This document shows positions 51,116 through 63,897 of a DNA stretch of 64,000 nt, in pieces. Numbering within the stretch: position 1 is the first letter of the stretch; every line of letters begins with the position of its first letter. The notes under the pieces were generated by a model. That model was not told where the DNA came from. It searched no databases and saw nothing but the letters and a program-made list of their open reading frames with translations. Both the position numbers and the translations under genes were made by a program. Origin of the DNA: Calliopsis andreniformis (Eukaryota > Arthropoda > Insecta > Hymenoptera > Andrenidae); the NCBI RefSeq assembly GCF_051401765.1, contig NW_027480593.1:310001-374000 (forward strand), given 5' to 3'.

Positions 51116-51581
51116 GAGGACTGAGTGTTGAGGGTTGAGTGATGAGAATTGATGTTTGTGGATTGAGATGTGAATATTGAAGAATGGGGATTGAGTATTG
51201 AAAACTGTGAATTGAGGATATTCTATTGAGGATTGAGGATTGACAATTGATTCTTGAGGACTGACGGCTGAAGATTGAGGATTCAGAATTGAGGAATCCG
51301 GATTGAGGTTTGAGGACTGAGGATTGAGGGTTGAGCATTGAGGATTGAGGATTGACGCTTGAGGATTGAGGATTGAGGATGGAGGATTGAAGAGAGAGGA
51401 CTGAGTATTGAGGTTTGAGTGCTGAGAATTGATGTTTGAGGATTGAGATTTGATTATTGAATTTTGTGGATTGAGTATTGAACCATGAGAATTCAGGATA
51501 TTCTATTGAGTATTGTGAATTGAGGATTGATGGTTGAGTATTGAGGACTGATGGCTGAGGGTTGTGTGTTGAATATTGAGG
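51116..51581 (+). repeat. T1-T2 landmark pair, class I
   Basis: Cores 51216 and 51496, 49205 bp after the first pair. GATGGAGG replaces GATGTAGG. Confidence 0.85.
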
Positions 51582-52489
51582 ATTGAGGATTGAGGATTGA
51601 TTATTGAGGATTGAGGATTGAAGATGAGTATTGATGATTGTAGATTGAGGATTGAGGATTGAGGTTTGAGGATTGAGGACGAGGACTCACGGTCGAGGAT
51701 TGAGATTGGTGGGTTGAGGATTGTGGATTGAGGACTGAGGATTGAGGATTGAGGATTGAGGATTGAGCATTGAGGATTGAAGATTGAGGACTGGGGATTG
51801 AGGATTGAAGGTTGAGAATTAAGGATTGAAGATTGGGGATTGAGGATCTAGGATTGGAGATTGATTATTGAGGATTGAGGATTGAGGATTGAGGATTGAG
51901 GATTGAGAATTGAGAATTGAGAATTGAGGATGAGGTCTGAGGGTTGAGGATTGAGGTTTGAGGAATGAGGATCGAGGGTTGAGGATTGAGGATTGAGGAT
52001 TGAGGACTGAGGATTGAGGATTGAGGATGAGGGCTGAGGGTTGAGGATTGAGGTTTGAGGACTGAGGACTGAGGATTGAGGATTGAGAATTGAGGATTGA
52101 GGATTGAGGACTGAGAATTGAGGATTGAAGATTGAGGATGAGGGCTGAGGGTTGAGGATTGAGGATTGAGGATTGAGGATTGAGAATTGAGAATTGAGGA
52201 TGAGGACTGAGGGTTGAGGATTGAGGATTTGGGACTGAGGTTTGACAACTGATTGTTGAGGACTGGGGGCTGAAGGTTGAGGATTCAGGATTGAGAATTC
52301 AGAATTGAGGTTTGAGGACTGAGGATTGAGGATTGAAGGTTGAGTTTTGAGGATTGAAGATTGAGGATTGAGGATTGAGGATTGAGGATTGAGGATGAGG
52401 GCTGAGCATTGAAGGCTGAGTATTGAGGATTGAAGTTTGAGGATTGTGGATAGAGGATTGAGGATTGAGGATTGAATATTGAGGATTGG

Positions 52490-52687
52490 GGACTGAGTGT
52501 TGAGGGTTGAGTGATGAGAATTGATGTTTGTGGATAGAGATTTGAAGATTGCAGATTGAGTATTGAGTAATGAAAACTATGAATTGATGATACTCTATTG
52601 AGGATTGAGGATTGACAACTGATTGTTGAGGAGTGAGGGCTGAAGATTGAGGATTCTGGATTGAGGATTCAGGATTGAGGTTTGAGG
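52490..52687 (+). repeat. T3 landmark module
   Basis: Core 52588; T1' follows after 1160 bp. Confidence 0.85.
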
Positions 52688-53647
52688 ACTGAGGATTGAG
52701 GGTTGAGGATTGAGGATTGAAGATTGAGGATTGGGAATTGAGGATCTAGGATTGGAGATTGATTATTGATGATTGAAGATTGAGGATTGAGGATTGAGGA
52801 TTGAGAATTGAGAATTGAGTATGAGGACTGAGGGTTGGGGATTGAGGTTTGAGGAACAAGGATTGAGGATTGAGGATTGAGGACTGAAGATTGACGATTG
52901 AGTATTGAAGATTGAGGATTGATGACTGAGGATTGAAGATTGAGAATTGAGGATTGAGGATTGAGGATTGAAGGTTGAGGATTGGGTATTGAGGATTGAA
53001 GAATGAGGATTGAGGATTGAGGGTTGAGGATTGAGGATTGAAGATTGAGTACTGAGGATTGAGGATTGAGGATAGAAGATTGTGTATTGAGGATTGAAAA
53101 TTGAGGATTGAGGATTGAGGATTGAGGATTGAGGATTGGGGCTTGAGGATTGAGGATTGAGGATTCAGTATTGTGGATTGAAGATTGAGAATTGAGAATT
53201 GAACATTGAGGACTGAGTGTTGAGGGTTGAGGATTGAAGATTGAGGATTGAAGTTTGAGTACTGAGGATTGAAGATTGAGGATTGAGGATTGAGGATTGA
53301 GGATTGAGGATTGAAGATTGAGGATTTGGGATTGAGGATTGACGATTGAGGATTGAGTATTGAAGATTGAGGGTTGAGGATTGATTGTTGAAGATTGAGT
53401 ATTGAGGATTGAGGATTGAGGATTGAGGATTGAGGATTGAGATTTGAGAATTGAGGATGAGGACTGAAGGTTGAGGATTGAGGTTTGAGGAAAGAGAATT
53501 GAGGATTGAGGATTGAGTACTGAGGATTGACGATTCAGTATTGAAGATTGAGGATTGATTACTGAGGATTGAGGATTGAGGAATGAGGATTGAAGATTGA
53601 GGATTGAGGATTGAGGATTGAGGATTGAGGATTGAGGATTGAAGATT

Positions 53648-54113
53648 GAGGACTGAGTGTTGAGCGTTGAGTGATGAGAATTGATGTTTGTGGATTGAGA
53701 TGTGAATATTGAAGAATGGGGATTGAGTATTGAAAACTGTGAATTGAGGATATTCTATTGAGGATTGAGGATTGACAATTGATTCTTGAGGACTGACGGC
53801 TGAAGATTGAGGATTCAGAATTGAGGAATCCGGATTGAGCTTTGAGGACTGAGGATTGAGGGTTGAGGATTGAGGATTGAGGATTGACGCTTGAGGATTG
53901 AGGATTGAGGATGGAGGATTGAAGAGAGAGGACTGAGTATTGAGGATTGAGTGCTGAGAATTGATGTTTGAGGATTGAGATTTGATTATTGAATTTTGTG
54001 GATTGAGTATTGAACCATGAGAATTCAGGATATTCTATTGAGTATTGTGAATTGAGGATTGATGGTTGAGTATTGAGGACTGATGGCTGAGGGTTGTGTG
54101 TTGAATATTGAGG
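53648..54113 (+). repeat. T1-T2 landmark pair, class II variant
   Basis: Cores 53748 and 54028. It has GAGCTTTGAGG but GACTGATGG. A private GAGCGTTGAGTG occurs at the left edge (53662), adding a CpG. Confidence 0.85.
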
Positions 54114-54804
54114 ATTGAGGATTGAGGATTGATTATTGAGGATTGAGGATTGAAGATTGAGTATTGATGATTGTAGATTGAGGCTTGAGGATTGAGGTTT
54201 GAGGATTGAGGACGAGGACTCACGGTCGAGGATTGAGGTTGGTGGGTTGAGGATTGTGGATTGAGGACTGAGGATTGAGGATTGAGGATTGAGGTTGAGC
54301 ATTGAGGATTGAAGATTGAGGACTGGGGATTGAGGATTGAAGGTTGAGAATTAAGGATTGAAGATTGGGGATTGAGGATCTAGGATTGGAGATTGATTAT
54401 TGAGGATTGAGGATTGAGGATTGAGGATTGAGGATTGAGAATTGAGAATTGAGAATGAGGACTGAGGGTTCAGGATTGAGGTTTGAGGAATGAGGATTGA
54501 GGGTTGAGGATTGAGGATTGAGGACTGAGGATTGAGGATTGAGGATTGAGAATTGAGAATTGAGGATGAGGACTGAGGGTTGAGGATTGAGGTTTCAGGA
54601 ACGAGGATTGAGGATTGAGGACTGAGAACTGATGATTGACGATTGAGTATTGAAGACTGAGGATTGATTACTGAGGATTGAGGATTGAGGATTGAGGATT
54701 GAGGATTGAGGATCGAGGATTGAGTATTGAGGATTGAATATTGAGGATTGAGGATTGAGGATTGAGGATTGAGGATTGAGGATTGAGGATGAGGGCTGAG
54801 GGTT

Positions 54805-54892
54805 GAGGGTTGTTGTTTGAGTATTAAATCCTGAAAATTCAGGATATTCTATTGAGTATTGAGAATTGAGGATTGATGCTTGGGTATTGAGG
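54805..54892 (+). repeat. T4 landmark module
   Basis: Core 54842; palindrome intact at 54829-54844. Confidence 0.85.
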
Positions 54893-56803
54893 ATTGAGGA
54901 TTGAGGATTGAAGATTGAGTATTGAGGATTGAAGATTGAGGATTGAGGATTGAGGATTGAGGATTGAGGATTGGGGATTGATGATTGAAGATTGAGGATT
55001 GGGTATTGCGGATTGAGGATTGAGGATTGAGGATTGAGGATTGCGGATTGAGGACAGAAGATTGAATATTGATGATTGAAGGTTGACGATTGAGGATTGA
55101 TGGTTTTGGATTGAGGACGAGGACTGAGGGTTGAGTATTGATGTTTGAGGTCTGAGGATTGAGGATTGAGGATTGAGAATTGAGGATTGAGGATTGAGGA
55201 TTGAAGATTGAGTATTGGGGAATGAGGATTGAGGATTGAGGATTGTGAATTGAGGACTGAGGATGAGGTCTGAGTGTTGAGGGTTGAGATTTGAGGGCTG
55301 AGGACTGAGGATTGACGATTGAGGATTGAGGATGAGGGCTGAGGGTTGAGGATTGTGGTTTGAGGACTGAGGACTGAGGATTGAGGATTGAGGGTTGAGG
55401 ATTGAGGACTGAGGACTGAGGGTTGAGGGTTTAGAATTGAGGATTGAGGATTGAGGTTTGAGGATTGAGGATTGAAGATTGAGTATTCAGGATTGGAGAT
55501 TGACGATTGAGGATTGAGGACCGAGGATTGAAGATTGAGTATTGAGGATTGAAGATTGAGGATTGAGAATTGAGGGTTGAGGATTGAGGATTGAATATTG
55601 AGGATTGGGTATTGAGGATTGAAGTATGAGGATTGAGGATTGAGGATTGAGTATTGAGGATTGAAGATTGAGTATTGAGGATTGAGGATTGAGTATTGAA
55701 GATTGAGGATTGGGTATTGATGATTGAATATTGAGGATCGAGGATTGAGGGTTGTGGATTGAGGACGAGGTCTGAGGGTTGAGTATTGATGTTTGAGGTC
55801 TGAGGATTGTGGATTCAGGATTGAGAATTGAGGATTGAGGATTGAGGATTGAAGATTGAGGATTGGGTGTTGAGGATTGAAGAATGAGGATTGAGGATTG
55901 AAGATTGACGATTGATGATTGAGCGTTGTGGATTGAGGACCAGGTCCGAGTGTTGAATATTGATGTTTGAGGTCTGAGGATTGAGGATTGAGGATTGAGA
56001 ATTGAGGATCGAGGATTGAGGATTGAAGATTGAGGATTGAGGATCGAGGATTGGGGATTGAAGATTGAGGATTGGGAATTGAGGATCTAGGATTGGAAAT
56101 TGAATATTGATGATTGAAGATTGAGGATTGAGGATTGAGGATTGAGAATTGAGAATTGAGTATGAGGACTGAGGGTTGAGGATTGAGGTTTGAGGAACGA
56201 GGATTGAGGATTGAGGATTGAGGACTGAAGATTGACGATTGAGTATTGAAGATTGAGGATTGAGGTCTGAAGATTGAGGATTGAGGATTGAGGATTGAGG
56301 ATTGAGGATTGAAGATTGAGTATTGAGGGTTGAAGGTTTAGGATTGAGGATTGAGGATTGAGGATTGAGGATTAAAGATTGAGGATTGAGGATTGAGGAT
56401 TGAGGGTTGAGGATTGAGGATTGAAGATTGAGTATTGATGATTGAAGATTGAGGATTGATGATTGAGCGTTGTGGATTGAGGATCAGGTCCGAGTGTTGA
56501 ATATTGATGTTTGAGGTCTGAGGATTGAGGATTGAGGATTGAGAATTGAGGATTGAGGATTGAGGATTGAAGATTGAGGATTGGGAATTGAGGATCTAGG
56601 ATTGGAGATTGATTATTGATGATTGAAGATTGAGGATTGAGGATTGAGGATTGAGAATTGAGAATTGAGTATGAGGACTGAGGGTTGAGGATTGAGGTTT
56701 GAGGAACAAGGATTGAGGATTGAGGATTGAGGACTGAAGATTGACGATTGAGTATTGAAGATTGAGGATTGATGACTGAGGATTGAAGATTGAGAATTGA
56801 GGA

Positions 56804-59134
56804 TTGAGGATTGAGGATTGAGGATTGAGGATTGAGAATTGAGAATTGAGAATGAGGACTGAGGGTTCAGGATTGAGGTTTGAGGAATGAGGATTGAGGG
56901 ATGAGGATTGAGGATTGAGGTCTGAGGATTGAGGATTGAGGATTGAGAATTGAGAATTGAGGATGAGGTCTGAGGGTTGAGGATTGAGGTTTGAGGAATG
57001 AGGATTGAGGGTTGAGGATTGAGGATTGAGGATTGAGGACTGAGGATTGAGGATTGAGGATGAGGGCTGAGGGTTGAGGATTGAGGTTTGAGGACTGAGG
57101 ACTGAGGATTGAGGATTGAGAATTGAGGATTGAGGATTGAGGACTGAGAATTGAGGATTGAAGATTGAGGATGAGGGCTGAGGGTTGAGGATTGAGGATT
57201 GAGGATTGAGGATTGAGAATTGAGAGTTGAGGATGAGGACTGAGGGTTGAGGATTGAGGATTTGGGACTGAGGTTTGACAACTGATTGTTGAGGACTGGG
57301 GGCTGAAGGTTGAGGATTCAGGATTGAGAATTCAGAATTGAGGTTTGAGGACTGAGGATTGAGGATTGAAGGTTGAGTTTTGAGGATTGAAGATTGAGGA
57401 TTGAGGATTGAGGATTGAGGATTGAGGATGAGGGCTGAGCATTGAAGGCTGAGTATTGAGGATTGAAGTTTGAGGATTGTGGATAGAGGATTGAGGATTG
57501 AGGATTGAATATTGAGGATTGGGGACTGAGTGTTGAGGGTTGAGTGATGAGAATTGATGTTTGTGGATAGAGATTTGAAGATTGCAGATTGAGTATTGAG
57601 TAATGAAAACTATGAATTGATGATACTCTATTGAGGATTGAGGATTGACAACTGCTTGTTGAGGAGTGAGGGCTGAAGATTGAGGATTCTGGATTGAGGA
57701 TTCAGGATTGAGGTTTGAGGACTGAGGATTGAGGGTTGAGGATTGAGGATTGAAGATTGAGGATTGGGAATTGAGGATCTAGGATTGGAGATTGATTATT
57801 GATGATTGAAGATTGAGGATTGAGGATTGAGGATTGAGAATTGAGAATTGAGTATGAGGACTGAGGGTTGAGGATTGAGGTTTGAGGAACAAGGATTGAG
57901 GATTGAGGATTGAGGACTGAAGATTGACGATTGAGTATTGAAGATTGAGGATTGATGACTGAGGATTGAAGATTGAGAATTGAGGATTGAGGATTGAGGA
58001 TTGAAGGTTGAGGATTGGGTATTGAGGATTGAAGAATGAGGATTGAGGATTGAGGGTTGAGGATTGAGGATTGAAGATTGAGTACTGAGGATTGAGGATT
58101 GAGGATTGAAGATTGAGTATTGAGGATTGAAAATTGAGGATTGAGGATTGAGGATTGAGGATTGAGGATTGGGGCTTGAGGATTGAGGATTGAGGATTCA
58201 GTATTGTGGATTGAAGATTGAGAATTGAGAATTGAACATTGAGGACTGAGTGTTGAGGGTTGAGGATTGAAGATTGAGGATTGAAATTTGAGTACTGAGG
58301 ATTGAAGATTGAGGATTGAGGATTGAGGATTGAGGATTGAGGATTGAAGATTGAGGATTTGGGATTGAGGATTGACGATTGAGGATTGAGTATTGAAGAT
58401 TGAGGGTTGAGGATTGATAATTGAAGATTGAGTATTGAGGATTGAGGATTGAGGATTGAGGATTGAGATTTGAGAATTGAGGATGAGGACTGAGGGTTGA
58501 GGATTGAGGTTTGAGGAAAGAGAATTGAGGATTGAGGATTGAGTACTGAGGATTGACGATTCAGTATTGAAGATTGAGGATTGATTACTGAGGATTGAGG
58601 ATTGAGGATTGAGGATTGAAGATTGAGGATTGAGGATTGAGGATTGAGGATTGAGGATTGAGGATTGAAGATTGAGGACTGAGTGTTGAGGGTTGAGTGA
58701 TGAGAATTGATGTTTGTGGTTTGAGATGTGAATATTGAAGAATGGGGATTGAGTATTGAAAACTGTGAATTGAGGATATTCTATTGAGGATTGAGGATTG
58801 ACAATTGATTCTTGAGGACTGACGGCTGAAGATTGAGGATTCAGAATTGAGGAATCCGGATTGAGGTTTGAGGACTGAGGATTGAGGGTTGAGGATTGAG
58901 GATTGAGGATTGACGCTTGAGGATTGAGGATTGAGGATGGAGGATTGAAGAGAGAGGACTGAGTATTGAGGATTGAGTTCTGAGAATTGATGTTTGAGGA
59001 TTGAGATTTGATTATTGAATTTTGTGGATCGAGTATTGAACCATGAGAATTCAGGATATTCTATTGAGTATTGTGAATTGAGGATTGATGGTTGAGTATT
59101 GAGGACTGATGGCTGAGGGTTGTGTGTTGAATAT
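56804..59134 (+). repeat. Duplicated block, offset 30694 (copy 2)
   Basis: Counterpart of 26110-28440. It is entered from an A-type segment through a run of plain heptamers near 56800-56835. Confidence 0.75.
57523..57720 (+). repeat. T3 landmark module
   Basis: Core 57621. A private CAACTGCTTGTTG occurs in the right arm. T1 follows after 1153 bp, as after the T3 at 26927. Confidence 0.85.
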
Positions 59135-59139
59135 TGAGG
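58674..59139 (+). repeat. T1-T2 landmark pair, mixed class
   Basis: Cores 58774 and 59054. Private bases include GTGGTTTGAGATG in T1, GAGTTCTGAG in T2 and GTGGATCGAG before the T2 core. T4 follows after only 237 bp. Confidence 0.8.
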
Positions 59140-59253
59140 ATTGAGGATTGAGGATTGAGGATTGAGGATCGAGGATTGAGTATTGAGGATTGAATATTGA
59201 GGATTGAGGATTGATGATTGAGGATTGAGGATTGAGGATGAGGGCTGAGGGTT

Positions 59254-59341
59254 GAGGGTTGTTGTTTGAGTATTAAATCCTGAAAATTCGGGATATTCTA
59301 TTGAGTATTGAGAATTGAGGATTGATGCTTGGGTATTGAGG
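59254..59341 (+). repeat. T4 landmark module with damaged palindrome
   Basis: Core 59291. The right arm reads TTCGGGA in place of TTCAGGA, breaking the pairing at one position and creating a CpG. It lies only 237 bp after a T2 core. Confidence 0.85.
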
Positions 59342-60948
59342 ATTGAGGATTGAGGATTGAAGATTGAGTATTGAGGATTGAAGATTGAGGATTGAGGATT
59401 GAGGATTGAGGATTGAGGATTGGGGATTGATGATTGAAGATTGAGGATTGGGTATTGCGGATTGAGGATTGAGGATTGAGGATTGAGGATTGCGGATTGA
59501 GGACAGAAGATTGAATATTGATGATTGAAGGTTGACGATTGAGGATTGATGGTTTTGGATTGAGGACGAGGACTGAGGGTTGAGTATTGATGTTTGAGGT
59601 CTGAGGATTGTGGATTCAGGATTGAGAATTGAGGATTGAGGATTGAGGATTGAAGATTGAGGATTGGGTGTTGAGGATTGAAGAATGAGGATTGAGGATT
59701 GAAGATTGACGATTGATGATTGAGCGTTGTGGATTGAGGACCAGGTCCGAGTGTTGAATATTGATGTTTGAGGTCTGAGGATTGAGGATTGAGGATTGAG
59801 AATTGAGGATCGAGGATTGAGGATTGAAGATTGAGGATTGAGGATCGAGGATTGGGGATTGAAGATTGAGGATTGGGAATTGAGGATCTAGGATTGGAAA
59901 TTGATTATTGATGATTGAAGATTGAGGATTGAGGATTGAGGATTGAGAATTGAGAATTGAGTATGAGGACTGAGGGTTGAGGATTGAGGTTTGAGGAACG
60001 AGGATTGAGGATTGAGGATTGAGGACTGAAGATTGACGATTGAGTATTGAAGATTGAGGATTGAGGTCTGAAGATTGAGGATTGAGGATTGAGGATTGAG
60101 GATTGAGGATTGAAGATTGAGTATTGAGGGTTGAAGGTTTAGGATTGAGGATTGAGGATTGAGGATTGAGGATTAAAGATTGAGGATTGAGGATTGAGGA
60201 TTGAGGGTTGAGGATTGAGGATTGAAGATTGAGTATTCATGATTGAAGATTGAGGATTGGTGATTGAGCGTTGTGGATTGAGGATCAGGTCCGAGTGTTG
60301 AATATTGATGTTTGAGGTCTGAGGATTGAGGATTGAGGATTGAGAATTGAGGATTGAGGATCGAGGATTGAAGATTGAGGATTGGGAATTGAGGATCTAG
60401 GATTGGAGATTGATTATTGATGATTGAAGATTGAGGATTGAGGATTGAGGATTGAGAATTGAGAATTGAGTATGAGGACTGAGGGTTGAGGATTGAGGTT
60501 TGAGGAACAAGGATTGAGGATTGAGGATTGAGGACTGAAGATTGACGATTGAGTATTGAAGATTGAGGATTGATGACTGAGGATTGAAGATTGAGAATTG
60601 AGGATTGAGGATTGAGGATTGAAGGTTGAGGATTGGGTATTGAGGATTGAAGAATGAGGATTGAGGTTTGAGGGTTGAGGATTGAGGATTGAAGATTGAG
60701 TATTGAGGATTGAGGATTGAGGATTGAGGATTGAGGATTGAGAATTGAGGATTGAGGATGAGGACTGAGGGTTGAGGATTGAGGTTTGAGGAAAGAGAAT
60801 TGAGGATTGAGGATTGAGTACTGAGGATTGACGATTCAGTATTGAAGATTGAGGATTGATTACTGAGGATTGAGGATTGAGGATTGAGGATTGAAGATTG
60901 AGGATTGAGGATTGAGGATTGAGGATTGAGGATTGAGGATTGAAGATT

Positions 60949-61414
60949 GAGGACTGAGTGTTGAGGGTTGAGTGATGAGAATTGATGTTTGTGGATTGAG
61001 ATGTGAATATTGAAGAATGGGGATTGAGTATTGAAAACTGTGAATTGAGGATATTCTATTGAGGATTGAGGATTGACAATTGATTCTTGAGGACTGACGG
61101 CTGAAGATTGAGGATTCAGTATTGAGGAATCCGGATTGAGGTTTGAGGACTGAGGATTGAGGGTTGAGCATTGAGGATTGAGGATTGACGCTTGAGGATT
61201 GAGGATTGAGGATGGAGGATTGAAGAGAGAGGACTGAGTATTGAGGTTTGAGTGCTGAGAATTGATGTTTGAGGATTGAGATTTGATTATTGAATTTTGC
61301 GGATTGAGTATTGAACCATGAGAATTCAGGATATTCTATTGAGTATTGTGAATTGAGGATTGATGGTTGAGTATTGAGGACTGATGGCTGAGGGTTGTGT
61401 GTTGAATATTGAGG
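60949..61414 (+). repeat. T1-T2 landmark pair, class I with TGCGG
   Basis: Cores 61049 and 61329, the last full pair. T1 has a private CAGTATTGAGG near 61118. Confidence 0.85.
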
Positions 61415-62729
61415 ATTGAGGATTGAGGATTGATTATTGAGGATTGAGGATTGAAGATGAGTATTGATGATTGTAGATTGAGGATTGAGGATTGAGGTTT
61501 GAGGATTGAGGACGAGGACTCACGGTCGAGGATTGAGGTTGGTGGGTTGAGGATTGTGGATTGAGGACTGAGGATTGAGGATTGAGGATTGAGGATTGAG
61601 CATTGAGGATTGAAGATTGAGGACTGGGGATTGAGGATTGAAGGTTGAGAATTAAGGATTGAAGATTGGGGATTGAGGATCTAGGATTGGAGATTGATTA
61701 TTGAGGATTGAGGATTGAGGATTGAGGATTGAGGATTGAGAATTGAGAATTGAGAATGAGGACTGAGGGTTCAGGATTGAGGTTTGAGGAATGAGGATTG
61801 AGGGATGAGGATTCAGGATTGAGGTCTGAGGATTGAGGATTGAGGATTGAGAATTGAGAATTGAGGATGGGGTCTGAGGGTTGAGGATTGAGGTTTGAGG
61901 AATGAGGATTGAGGGTTGAGGATTGAGGATTGAGGATTGAGGACTGAGGATTGAGGATTGAGGATGAGGGCTGAGGGTTGAGGATTGAGGTTTGAGGGCT
62001 GAGGACTGAGGATTGACGATTGATGATTGAGGATGAGGGCTGAGGGTTGAGGATTGAGGTTTGAGGACTGAGGACTGAGGATTGAGGATTGAGGGTTGAG
62101 GATTGAGGATTGAAGATTGAGTATTCAGGATTGGAGATTGACGATTGAGGATTGAGGACCGAGGATTGAAGATTGAGTATTGAGGATTGAACATTGAGGA
62201 TTGAGGATTGAGGATTGAGGATTGAGGATCGAGGAGTGAGTGTTGTGGATTGAGGACGAGGACTGAGGGTTGAGTATTGATGTTTGAGGTCAGAGGATTG
62301 AGGATTGTGGATTGAGAATTGATGATTGAAGGTTGAGCATTGAAGATTGAGGATTGGGTGTTGAGGATTGAAGAAAGAGGATTGAGGATTGAGGATTGAG
62401 GATTGAGGATTGAGGATTGAAGATTGAGCATTGAGGACTGAAGATTGAGGATTGAGGATTGAGGATTGAGGATTGAGGATTGAGTATTGAAGATTGAGTA
62501 TTGAGGGTTGAAAGTTTAGGATTGAGGCTTGAGGATTGAGGATTGAGGATTAAAGATTGAGGATTGAGGATTGAGGATTGAGGGTTGAGGATTGAGGATT
62601 GAAGATTGAGTATTGATGATTGAAGATTGAGGATTGAGGATTGAGGATTGCGGATTGAGGATTGAGGATTGAAGGTTCAGTATTGAGGATTGAAGATAGA
62701 GAATTGAGGATTGAGGGTTGAACATTGAG

Positions 62730-62910
62730 GACTGAGCGTTCAGGGTTGAGTGATGAGAATTGCTGCTTGTGGATAGAGATTTGAAGATTGCAGATTGAGT
62801 ATTGCGTATTGAAAACTGTGAATTGAGGATATTCTATTGGGGATTGAGGATTGACAACTGATTGTTGAGGACTGAGCGCTGAAGATTGAGGATGCAGGGT
62901 TGAGGTTTCA
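62730..62910 (+). repeat. T1/T3 intermediate module
   Basis: The left part has T3 marks (GATAGAGATTTGAAG, ATTGCAGATTG). The centre has the T1 core (AAACTGTGAATTGAGG, then GATATTCTATTG at about 62829). The right part is T3-like (CAACTGATTGTTGAGG) with T1-like GACTGAG. Private variants include TTGCTGCTTG and ATTGCGTATTG. It may be an ancestral form or a recombinant of T1 and T3. Confidence 0.7.
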
Positions 62911-63459
62911 GAATTGAGGTTTGTGGACTGAGGATTGAGGATTGAAGATTGAGTATTGAGGATTGAAGATTGTGGATTGAGGATTGAGGATTGAGGATTG
63001 AGGATGAAGGCTGCGGTTTGAGGATTTAGGTTTGAGGACTGAGGACTGAGGATTGAGGGTTGAGAATTGAGGATTGAGGATTGAGGATTGAAGATTGAGG
63101 ATTGGGTATTGAGGATTGATGAATGAGGATTGAGGATTGCGGGTTGGGTATTGAGTATTGAGGATTGAGGATTGAGGATTGAGGATTGAGGATTGAGTAT
63201 TGAAGATTGAGTATTGGGGATTGAAGATTGAGGATTGAGGATTGAGGGTTGACTATTGAGGAAGAGGACTGACGGTCGAGGATTGAGGTTTGAGGATTGA
63301 GGATAGAGGATTGAGGACTGAGGACTGAGGATTGAGGATTGAGCATTGAGGATTGAATTTTGAGGACTGGGGATTGAGGATTGAAGATTGAGGATTAAGG
63401 ATTGAGGATTGGGGATTGAGGATCTAGGATTGCAGATTGATTATTCAGGATTGAAGATT

Positions 63460-63660
63460 GAGGATTGAGGATTGAGGATTGAGGATTGAGGATGAGGGCT
63501 GAGGGTTGAGGGTTGAGGTTTGACCATTGAATACTGAAAATTCAGGATATTCTATTGAGTATTGAGAATTGAGGATTGATGGTTGGGAATCGAGGATTGA
63601 GGATTGCGGATTGAAGGTTGAGTATACTGGATTGGAGATTGACGATTGAGGATTGAGGAC
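63460..63660 (+). repeat. Tandem duplication near the window end, copy 1
   Basis: It contains the T4-like core at 63545 and the rare mark GAGTATACTGG. It recurs 237 bp later at about 63697-63897. Noticed differences are TATTG/TACTG after the core and GAAGGTTG/GAAGATTG near 63611/63848. 237 is not a multiple of 7. Confidence 0.8.
63508..63595 (+). repeat. T4-like module, diverged, copy 1 of a tandem pair
   Basis: Core 63545. GAATACTGAAAATTCAGG replaces the canonical left side, so the palindrome is shortened to CTGAA-AA-TTCAG. GACCATTGAATACTG before the core resembles the T2 pattern ACCATGAG, and GATGGTTGGG follows it. Confidence 0.75.
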
Positions 63661-63696
63661 CGAGGATTGAAGATTGAGTATTGAGGATTGAATATT

Positions 63697-63897
63697 GAGG
63701 ATTGAGGATTGAGGATTGAGGATTGAGGATGAGGGCTGAGGGTTGAGGGTTGAGGTTTGACCATTGAATACTGAAAATTCAGGATATTCTACTGAGTATT
63801 GAGAATTGAGGATTGATGGTTGGGAATCGAGGATTGAGGATTGCGGATTGAAGATTGAGTATACTGGATTGGAGATTGACGATTGAGGATTGACGAT
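63697..63897 (+). repeat. Tandem duplication near the window end, copy 2
   Basis: Copy of 63460-63660. After about 63893 it continues GATTGACGATTGAG where copy 1 has GATTGAGGACCGAGG, so the two copies part there. Confidence 0.8.
63745..63832 (+). repeat. T4-like module, diverged, copy 2 of a tandem pair
   Basis: Core 63782, 237 bp after the previous copy. It differs by TTCTACTGAG in place of TTCTATTGAG. Confidence 0.75.

Larger units (their letters stand above)
49436..55251 (+). repeat. Higher-order repeat unit, long form (5816 bp), near-copy of unit 1
   Basis: Cores: T1 51216, T2 51496, T3 52588, T1' 53748, T2' 54028, T4 54842. The first five cores are exactly 49205 bp after those of unit 1, and T4 is 49204 bp after. 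The lost base lies near 54294, where GAGGATTGAGC has become GAGGTTGAGC. Differences from unit 1 that I noticed are scattered single bases. Confidence 0.85.
49285..56215 (+). repeat. Long duplicated block, offset 49.2 kb (copy 2)
   Basis: Counterpart of 80-7010. The left limit is approximate: at about 49285 it lies in normal post-T4 sequence, whereas copy 1 is joined to a T1 tail. Confidence 0.8.

Noticed and set aside
53559..54302. A 247-codon minus-strand frame that overlaps another minus-strand frame
   Set aside because: Two overlapping frames with the same repeat cycle show that the frames are interchangeable and not selected. The longer one starts at a chance ATG (from GAGCATTG) beside a one-base deletion.
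59054..63782. Link between the 237-bp T2-T4 spacing at 59 kb and the 237-bp tandem pair at 63.5 kb
   Set aside because: The first is the distance left after a deletion between different modules; the second is a duplication period of one module. I see no shared flanks that would connect them.
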